DNA of 64,000 nucleotides, from positions 57,788,992-57,852,991 of the forward strand of contig CM031604.1 in assembly GCA_018398815.1 (NCBI GenBank). The letters are read 5' to 3'. Made by a program: the position numbers and the translations under genes. Source of the DNA: Conus ventricosus. Taxonomy: Eukaryota; Mollusca; Gastropoda; Neogastropoda; Conidae. How positions within the stretch are numbered: position 1 is the first letter of the stretch; each line of letters begins with the position of its first letter. Below, one piece after another: positions 55,395 to 64,000 of this stretch. Below the pieces are notes generated by a model. It ran no database searches. It saw nothing but the letters and a program-made list of their open reading frames with translations, and was not told the origin of the DNA.

Positions 55395-55560
55395 TGCTGT
55401 TCATGGCCCAGGCCATCGGTTTGCAGCTTCCATATCAGACGGGAGTTGATCATCTTTTCCATTAGCTTGCAGAGACAGCTTAGTTAGTGTTTATATGTCC
55501 AGCGGACTACTAGGAGCCAAATCAGACCTCAGCTATCATAAGTCTCTAAATACAAATACC
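55395..55560 (-). mobile_element. LINE reverse-transcriptase fragment (second partial copy)
   Basis: The minus strand reads LSCLCKLMEKMINSRLIWKL, the segment that in Jockey/I-type LINEs follows the IALTSCLCK motif of the reverse transcriptase. It lies downstream of the C-terminal piece at 55.7-55.96 kb on the same strand, so it is out of order with the main LINE and must be another fragment. Confidence 0.7.
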
Positions 55561-55695
55561 CACACTAGTATTAACACATCGTTTAAAATTTAGGACAAAA
55601 CACAATTATCTGTTCAACTCCGACACCTGTAATACATTATTAAAACACTATATTTTATAAAATAAGTTTACCTCTTTCAAAAAAGATCTGCAATC

Positions 55696-55960
55696 TCACG
55701 AAAAGAACCGATAAATCACTGATGGAAAAGAACAACTGATACACATCAAACCAGCACATTCTGTCAAAAAATGGTTAACGCTGAACAAGCTGTCACACGC
55801 AACAAACCATGGGGGGTCTTCCCTTCTAAATAGCCAACTGTGCGTTATATAGCTGTGCCCAATATGTAACCGTGACAAAACCGATTCCTCTTTACGGTTA
55901 CGTACCACCGATGGAAAGGATTGGTTAAATCTGGGAAATTTAAACAATTTATTATGAATT
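55696..55960 (-). mobile_element. LINE C-terminal fragment
   Basis: The minus strand reads LSRLHIGHSYITHSWLF, then EDPPWFVACDSLFSVNHFL and TEC. This is the RIGH..TH..L...P.C..C...HIL..C pattern found after the RNase H domain of I/Jockey-type LINEs. It fits as the end of the element whose RNase H lies at 57.5-58 kb, with an intervening block of about 1.4 kb. Confidence 0.8.
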
Positions 55961-56569
55961 TGATTACACCATTGTCAACCTCGGTGATGTCAGTGGAGGA
56001 AGGACTAGCGCACAGACCCAAACACACCACAGCTTGCTTACAATCTCATTCATATATCATGCATTCGTCACATCAAACCACTAGTAAAGTCTACAACTTT
56101 ACTACACATGATCATAGAACGAAACATCAATGCATATGGAATCAAACAAAATAAAACATTCTCTCTTTCCTGAACTTCACAAAATCATTATCTAAAACAT
56201 CATTAACTAACCCGGTATAAATAGATTTCTACTTTACCTGGCCAGGTGATCTTAAGCTATTCACGAATCACGTCTTCCTTTTCTTTTCTTTCTTTTCACT
56301 GTCACTTCACAACACACACAACTGCTGGCATTGGTCAGGCTGACCGCTGGCGTTGGTCAGGTTGGACTGCCGATGAAAGTGGCGCTGGCCAAGTATGAGG
56401 TCGAACCCCGGTTTCAGATGGAACAGTGACTATCAACATCGATCTGTTCCCCCCTTTCCTTCTTCCTGCATTAACGCATGCACTCTCTTTCCAGTCTGCC
56501 CTATCAAATGGACATGGTTGCTTTTCTTTTTTTTTTTTTCTTTCTTCATTAGTTAGCAACTCTCTCTCT

Positions 56570-56990
56570 CCACATCTCTCTTTCAGTCCTTCCCCTGCAG
56601 ACTATCTCCTGCTAATCTCTCAACTTGGTTCTCTCCTCTCCTCCCCTCATCTCTCTCTCTGCCCCTCTCTCCTGCAGAGCTTCCACTCCGAACCTCTCTC
56701 TCTCTGTTCGTTCTCCCCTCATCTCTCTGCTTCTCTCTCGTCAGAGCTTTACACAGAGCCTCTTCCTCTGTCTCTCTCTGTTCGTTCTGTGCAGACTATC
56801 TGGTGCTAATGCTTAAACTTCACTCCTCTCATCTCTCTGCCTTTCTCCTGCAGAGACTACACCCCAGAACCTCTCTGTCTCTCTGTTCGTTCTCATCTCC
56901 CTGCCTTCCTGTAGGCGAGAGCCTACTCCCCCGAACTTCTTCCTCTCTCTCTGTCTGTTCGTTTTCTTCGTTCCCCCCTTCTCTCTCACT
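56570..56990. repeat. Pyrimidine-rich tandem repeat with higher-order period near 194 bp
   Basis: Repeated words are CTGTTCGTTCT, CATCTCTCTGC, CTCCTGCAGAG and GAACCTCT. The longer word GCAGACTATCT.TGCTAAT recurs 194 bp apart (56598 and 56792), showing a two-level repeat. It sits inside the gap between the two LINE parts. Confidence 0.7.
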
Positions 56991-57479
56991 CACGCATTAC
57001 TTATGCCCTCACTCCGTGTCCAAGGGCCAGTACCATTGGTCAGTATTTTAACCGCCTGATAACCCGAAGTTATCTCCCTCTAATTCCATTGGATATTCAA
57101 ATCATGACAGTCACGCCTACACGCCTCACTCTCTGTGGTGGTCAATTGGTCATTTAATTGATTAGCTAGATTCGCCCCCACCACACACTACCTTCCCCCC
57201 TTTCCTACTTAACTGGCGCCGTGTGGCTTAACGTGTGGGCACTGGTCAGTGTAAATTGGCTAGATGAGCCTGAGCCAGCGCTACGACTCGTCTCGCTAGA
57301 CATCGAGGCGTCGGTCAAAGCTGCTTAGTCCGTCTGGCCAGACAGACCGTCTCTGTGGACCTCCCCTATGCTTAATTGGCTGGATCCGAACCATGAGCCC
57401 GTTACGTGGCGCCAGAGTATTTGAGTTAGAGCTTATGTCCAAACAACCTGGACCACGACTTGGTTGTTCTATTTTTGAC

Positions 57480-57960
57480 CGTGACAACCATTCAATCTGC
57501 CATAATTCACGACAATACAAACTAGATTTATGACGTAGATCAGAGTGAGAACAAACTGCATATACCTCCTGGAAAGACTTGCACCGAGAGCTTGTTTGGC
57601 TGCTTTGTCCACCACTGAGTTAGCATGTGGCTGGGGACCCACAAGAAAACTATATGCTTTCCCGAAGAGACAAGCCGAGTATGAAGATCATGAATATCAG
57701 CCAAAACTGGATGCGACACTTCTCTTGTCGATAAAGCTGACAATGCCGACAATGAATCCGATAAAATAAGGAAATCATTCTGAATCTGGACACCGCACTG
57801 AGGGCCAGATTTAAAGCCTCAGTTCAGCAGTACAGTATAAACAGACGACCAATCCCGCAATCTTAACAAAGTAGGCTCCTGAAAATTGTTATCACACACT
57901 CTGGCAGCTGCAGCCCTCTCACCTTTTTAGAACCATCAGTAAAAATCTTGATAAAATCTT
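57480..57960 (-). mobile_element. LINE RNase H domain, decayed
   Basis: The minus strand shows KIFTDGSKK (57922-57951, first catalytic Asp), then FLILSDSLSALSAL (about 57735-57790, with the second acidic region), then SSGKHIVFLWVPSH (near 57640) and a decayed remnant of the region after it. LWQIEW near 57490 marks the segment after RNase H. Frameshifts and stops are present. An RNase H domain points to the I/Ingi/Nimb-type LINE group. Confidence 0.8.
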
Positions 57961-58289
57961 TATAAAGTTCACATTGCCCAAGATAAAGTCGTTTATATGC
58001 AGCACTAGGTGACCTTTCGAAATTGAGTTAAAATAAATTAATCTCGGATTGCGACTTCCAAGGATGAAAATCAGTCTGTAATGACCGTCATCAACAGCAT
58101 CAAGATCAATTCCAGCTGCCCCGAAGTGGGCAAAATACAATACCTAGTGGAGGAATCTCATTGACTTAAGCAATTTGGCTCGAAAAGGCGGTTCATAACA
58201 ATATCATAGGCAGGTTTTCTGATTAGCCTCAGTTTCAGGAGTAATTCATGGAAAGACGCAACCTCCTTAGCTCCCGAAGGGGGTTCACC

Positions 58290-58560
58290 AATTCAACATA
58301 CAAACTATGCAGAGACAGCTTGTCAGAGCTTTAATGCATATCTGAGGTTGGTAAGGTCTTTTCCATCAGGAATCGGAATGATCAGGGCTTTTCGCCAGGA
58401 GGCGGAAAGCACCCAGTGGTCCAGATATTGTGTAAGACTTCAGGATGTCCTGAGACATCTTCGAGATGTTTCAAAAGCTGATAATGAATATCATCAGCCG
58501 AGCAGAATCGTTGCAGAGCCGATTCATTTCATCATTGAAAATGGTAAGTTTATATGTACC
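58290..58560 (-). mobile_element. LINE reverse-transcriptase N-terminal part, decayed
   Basis: The minus strand shows ALQRFCSADDIHYQLLKHL, then an HNIW...CFP segment, WRKALIIPIPDGKDLTNLR and, after a frameshift, ALTSCLC. This is the order of the early reverse-transcriptase motifs in Jockey/I-type LINEs. The catalytic YADD region was not found here, so the domain is truncated. Confidence 0.8.
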
Positions 58561-58623
58561 GTCAACCGGAAATCAGGCAATGTGTGTAGCAGAGGTCACA
58601 AGCCGATTCAAATATAAGAAATT

Positions 58624-58733
58624 CTCGATTCAGGGTTAGGGAAATTAGTTAGTTAGTTTGGGTAGGGTAGTTTCTAAAACTAACCCTAACCAAACCCAAC
58701 CCTATACCAACCCTAACTTTGACTCGAGGGTTC
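58624..58733. repeat. Telomere-like imperfect inverted repeat
   Basis: CAGGGTTAGGG and GGGTAGGGTAG words on the left face ACTAACCCTAACC and CCAACCCTAAC on the right, separated by about 10 bp. The outer flanks (TCTCGATTCAGGG and CCCTAAC..TGACTCGAGG) are also partly complementary. It lies between the LINE endonuclease and reverse-transcriptase pieces. Confidence 0.7.
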
Positions 58734-59377
58734 CCTATATTCATCTTTTAACAATTGCCGATTTCACGGATTGTCGTAACATAACACTTCAGAGTTGTCT
58801 GAAGCGAAGTTGTTTCTTTAAAAAAAGACAAACAAAACCAGCAGATTAACTTCAGAGTTCTATTGACTATGGAGGCCAGCAGACTGGCAACTGCTTGTTT
58901 ATCAGTTAATAGAGTATCGGCAATTTCCAGGTGATGAATTGACGGTTGGTGTTCTTCCCTTTGATTTTCTTGATGTTCCAGACTTTCTTGGATGTTTTAG
59001 ATGTCAGACGTTTAGAACTTTAAAAAAAATGTCTCGTTTTGGCTCCGAGTTTTCTATGGGCTCGAGCACTGGGAGCTGAAGGTCTTTGGGGAATATCCGA
59101 CGCTGAGCCCGTTTGCGTTCTCTTGAGATTTGTTGGTAGTAAGAATCAAACCAAGGTGTTATTGGAAGACGTAATCAAAGTATTGGAGATTCTGCTGGGT
59201 CTTGACTCTGAAGAATGTCAGTTTCCTGGAGCTCCTTTCAAATACTTGCAGCTAAAAGATTCCAGAATTATACGCCTTTTTTATAATTAAAGTGTTCCGG
59301 AGCAGAGGCGTTTCCAGTGCTTATGGATTTTAACGGGAAAATGGTCACTTCCATGCAGATCGTCACAGACAGAACAC

Positions 59378-59602
59378 TTACAGTCCAGGACCAGCGACGG
59401 TCGCATATCGACAAATATGAACATACAGGTGTACCCGTAGAGGATATCTCTCATTCAGACAACACAAGTCCAATTCTGAAAAGAGGTCTTCAAGAAGCAG
59501 ACCTGTGGATGAAGAACTCGCACTACCCCTATGAGGATTATGGCCAATAAAGTCACCCAACAGCAAACAAGGGCAAGGAAGTTCTTCAGACTGACATATC
59601 AT
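59378..59602 (-). mobile_element. LINE apurinic-type endonuclease fragment
   Basis: The minus strand reads PCPCLLLGDFIGHNPHRGS, then LLEDLFSELDLCCLN, as in the LLLGDFNGHNPLWG...LLEDLF...LCLLN stretch of EEP endonucleases of I/Jockey LINEs. The usual GDFN has become GDFI, so a catalytic-site residue is altered. It is the 5'-most recognised piece and ends about 350 bp from the N-finger exon. Confidence 0.82.
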
Positions 59603-59863
59603 GACGACAAACCGAGACGAAGCAGTTTCGAAGCAAGGAAGTCAGTCTCGAGGCAACGCATTTTCACTCGAAGTCTTCCACAGGTCATACAAACAGAAGC
59701 TGCATTGCTATTCATCTTTCCGTTCCTTGGCGGTGTTGTAAAGACAAAAGAATGGAAGGACGAAGCGGGAAAAAGAAAACGGGAAAAGCGCAATGCATGA
59801 CACAATATTGGTTACAGTAAAAACATGAACACACAACCCAATCACATCACGACTTAAAACCGT

Positions 59864-60495
<632 letters not shown>

Positions 60496-60935
60496 TTATA
60501 AGGTAAGAACTACTACAGAACGACTTCTCTGGAGAAAAAAACACTCTTGCACACTCGTCAACCGCTGACGCTGGACACAAGTCACCTGCGTAAAAACAAA
60601 TTGTGAATCTGCAGTCCACAAGACTCCCCCGGCCGGCAGATCTGCCACCGTCGACGACATGACCATCCAGACGACCGGCTCAGGCTTTTAACTCCACCAC
60701 GTCCCTAGAAAAACAAGCACCAACGAACGGAACTACGTCAACTGGCCCGCGTATCACGCGAAAGACGCCACACACGGAGGACGCAGGTCGCCACCAATAC
60801 TACCACCACCCCTAAAAAAAAAAGCTTGAGAAGTCGCGCCGCTTGACTTGCCCACGTGTCAGAGACTTGTACGAGATCGTACGGGACAAGCCAGCACTCG
60901 AACGCCACCTGGTTCCGGCTGAAGCCGCATACCGA

Positions 60936-60974
<39 letters not shown>

Positions 60975-62383
60975 GTGTGGGTGGGGTGGGGGGGGGGGTC
61001 GTGGTCCAGTGAAGTGGCACAGCAAGGGAACCATCTGTGCGGAGCGGAACAACGCCCTACAACCACACCCTGGCCCAAGCCTCAGCTCCCTCATCCACTG
61101 TCGTCCTATCTACCGAGAAACAGCCCCGCTTCATCAAGCTTTCGCTTCCTTCTGTTGTGGTTGTACATCTGATCGGGGCCCCTCATCAAGCCCTCGTTTC
61201 CTACTATTACCATGCCGCCAAAGCAGAGCGTCCACAGGCGGATCTTAATCTACGTCTCGCCCTGGCCCGATTGTTACACCATCGCGGGCTTTTCATCTCA
61301 ATGCGCATCACTTTTGCGCTACGCTGATCTCAACGGCTGACTGACTGAAATCTGAAGAACCCTGCGGTCTCTTCGAGAAGAGAAAGACTCGGAGCGTCAG
61401 CAAGAGGGACAAGGTTAGAGATGGATTTTAGAGGGTTAAACTTGAGTCCCTTAAGTAAAAAGCACCTTTCCATGGATGCCGGGAAATCTGTCGATGAAAT
61501 TCTGATCCAGTATAAACGAAAAGGTAGAAAAGTCCAGTCTCCACTCTTTCCGTAAAATACTGAATGCAAGTAGAATTACATCCAGTGTCAAAATAGATGT
61601 GGTCAAGAAAATTTCTGATCTTCGACTGAGAGGAATCTGCCCACATCTAGAACTCTGAAAATGCTAGTTCTGGACACGTCCTACCAGCCCAGCCCACCTC
61701 CTCCCTCCCTCGCACTCTTCCATAAAATACGACGCAATAATATGAAAAACAAAAACCTTTATACAGGCTATGCTGTACCATCAAAAGTAACGGCGACGCC
61801 GACAACAGGATGAAACTGCTGAATCTGTTCATTTTGACAACTTCGAAGATGACAAGGAATAATAATCGTGACGAAAGAAGCGGCAAGACAATAGTGGTGT
61901 TGTTACATTTTTCTTCTTCCAATGTACTGTTTTCTTGGCAAATCGAACCTGGCAGAGCATGATCGGTTTTTCTCTCTTGTGTGTGTGGTGTGTGTGTGTG
62001 TGTGTGGGAAATTGTGGGGAGGGGCGCGTCACTCTCCATGTGCGACAAGTATTTACTGGTTGCTTGGCTACCTACCAGTAGTAGTAAACATCTGACCTGG
62101 CCAGCGTGAGAATGCTCATGCAGCTCAGAGAATGAGAGAGAGAGAAAGAGTGGGTATATGATAGACAGAGAGGATCGGGATGGAGAGAATTAAGGTCCCA
62201 GAAAACGGTCCGCCGCCAGTGGTCGGCATGAGGATGTGGCAGCCAGCCGACAGCCGCGGTCAACTCGACAGCGAAGCGGCCGCTGAAGAGGAGGAAAAAT
62301 GTCCTCAACCATCGGAAGAGAGACGCGCCAGCCGTTCTGTCGCCAGAGTTAAGTGCTGCGCCTGCTGGGAGAGGGGCGGAGGG

Positions 62384-62384
<1 letters not shown>

Positions 62385-62421
<37 letters not shown>
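62385..62421. repeat. Poly(G), 37 bases
   Basis: An unbroken G run within a purine-rich stretch. Confidence 0.95.
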
Positions 62422-62423
<2 letters not shown>

Positions 62424-62787
62424 CAGAAGAGGAGGGGGTGGGTTAGGGAATAGGAGGGGAGAGGGGCAGGAGGCTACGGTCCATGTCGCTGCACTCTTGT
62501 CCGTGTCCGTTGGCGTCTTTTTCTCCCATGTGCCAGTCTTCGGAACTTTGAAGAGTGTAACAGACTTTCGTTTTGGGTTTTCCGTAGTAGTTCATCTTCT
62601 GTAGGGTCTTAGCATTGTACTGTACCGTTTCCTTTCTGAGGTTGGTTGGTTTTCCAAGATCTTGTCGGGTCCATAGCCCTCAGATGAAAAGCAGTGGCTG
62701 TCTTTATTTGCTGCGCATTTCATGGACTGGGACTCGGGAGTTTGTTTCCCCTCCGTCTTCTGATATCACCTTTCAAAAACACTGTAC

Positions 62788-63126
62788 CTAAAGTTGTAGG
62801 TGTATGACTTTGTACAGCCTTTTCTCTCCGTTGCCTTCTTCCCCCCTCTCCACCCTTGCACCTTTCCTATGCTTAGCATAACAGCTGATAAACCTTGTCC
62901 ACAAAATCGCATGTCCACAAAATCGCACCTCTTCCTCCTTCGGGCAGGCGTTTAAAAACAGGTTCTGGTCGGTAATGATCGACCCATCGGCACGCACAGC
63001 GTTGACCACTTTGGCCAATATCTTCTCTGTCGGACGGTTACGAACATATCTCACAAAGCTCCAAACAGATGGAGGGGGTTGGGGTGGGGGTAAACACCAC
63101 CGCTCTGTAAACCGTTTCACCCACAA
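62788..63126 (-). other. Unassigned open stretch, possible repeat-derived coding remnant
   Basis: An open frame of 112 codons has ordinary, non-repetitive composition and includes SFVRYVRNRPTEK and ADGSIITDQNLFLN. I do not recognise a family with confidence. The tone is that of a retroelement or transposase remnant. No splice sites that would make it a GATA exon were evident. Confidence 0.25.
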
Positions 63127-64000
63127 AAATTGGCGTCACCGATTTTTCGGATCCTACTTCCTCTCCACCGTCCGCTACGAAGTGCATTTTAGAATTTTTA
63201 TTTACATTTATTTTTCTTTTATAATTTTTTTTTCATCTTTTTTTTTTCCCCCTCATCTTTTACTTCTTTTCGTTTCCTTTTTTTTTGAAAACGAACTATC
63301 TCGCCCTCAAATCGCCGCGCGCCCAGGCAGAGAGGAATCCCTTTTAATTACGATTCTAAATGAAACAAAATTCCCGGGGTCCCCGGGGTCAGAACAATAC
63401 TGAGGCCGGGCGGGGAGAGCAAGTCCAGAGCCGGTGAGGGGAGGGGAAAGCTCTATTAGCCTATCGGAGGGCCATCTCTGACGATGTGACAGCACAGCCT
63501 CACGTCGCATTAACTGCCCGCCCAAGCAGCGTTCGTCCATTTGGACAGAAAGCTAACCAGAAAACGAGGGCCGACCGCCAGTCCCCGGCTACAGCAGAAA
63601 GCCCACTTTCATCACCAAACCTTCACCCCCAACCATCCCAACGGCTTGCCCAAACTTGTGGAACATTTCTGTGTTGTGGCGGGAGGAGATCGAGAAGAAG
63701 GGGGAGGGGGACTGGGGGCACAATAAGCGGGAGATGGAGGTAGAGTGCGAGGAGGTTCCACTCGCCTTCGCTTCACAACCTCCCTCCCTCCCCTCTCAAC
63801 CCCCCCCCCCTCCTCCCCTACCCTCAAGCACACAACCTTCTGCCCCGCTTCCCTTAAATCTGTGTATGATATTTCCTCTTTTTAAACTTCCATCCCAAAT
63901 TAAGCCCCTTACTTTCGCGTCAATTACTTGGATAGTTTCAGTATGCACGCCCGTGCATCGAGCGAGTCTTCTGCTTGCACCGACCTGCAGATCTGCAGGC

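Noticed and set aside
61330..61646. Minus-strand open frames of ordinary composition
   Set aside because: Considered as a GATA N-terminal exon or LINE piece, but no family motif and no splice sites in the right phase were seen.

Overview
The window is animal nuclear DNA, most likely from a mollusc and perhaps a gastropod. The class of gene, the large introns, the retroelement and DNA-transposon remnants and the very high load of simple repeats support 'invertebrate animal'. The taxon itself is inference. A run of exactly 1000 N marks an assembly gap at 43663-44662.

One protein-coding gene is recognised with confidence. It is a dual zinc-finger GATA transcription factor of the GATA1/2/3 class, on the minus strand. 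Its N-finger exon is at 59953-60098 (146 nt) and its C-finger exon at 32418-32543 (126 nt). The terminal exon, at 9280-9792, holds the basic tail and C-terminus. The junctions have good GT/AG sites and fit in phase. The exon sizes and junctions match those I know for vertebrate GATA genes. A candidate short first exon at 60407-60479 starts with ATG behind in-frame stops. It ends in the one phase that rebuilds the Glu codon of the N-finger exon, so it predicts a short isoform of both fingers without a long activation domain. Exons for a longer N-terminus were not found and probably lie beyond 64000. The terminal exon is broken by three one-base deficits, each in a G or C run. Together they return to the starting frame, which points to assembly errors rather than decay.

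Layout. 1-9279 is the 3' flank or 3' UTR side: a 3 x 67-bp tandem repeat with poly(A)-signal motifs, a ~600-bp polypurine tract, and CRE-like sites near the gene end. 9793-32417 is the last intron (22.6 kb), mostly unique sequence with simple repeats and very long G/C runs. 32544-59952 is the inter-finger intron (27.4 kb). It holds a tandem pair of SINE-tailed repeats (35.1-37.6 kb), the N gap, a degenerate minisatellite (52.5-52.9 kb), a decayed Tc1-like transposase (53.3-53.95 kb), and a decayed minus-strand LINE with endonuclease, reverse transcriptase, RNase H and C-terminal pieces (55.4-59.6 kb). That LINE is interrupted by a pyrimidine-rich tandem repeat and a telomere-like fold-back. 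60480-64000 lies upstream of the candidate short first exon and has no recognised exon.

No rRNA, convincing tRNA, CRISPR array or bacterial-type operon was seen. Most other open frames are low-complexity or antisense shadows.
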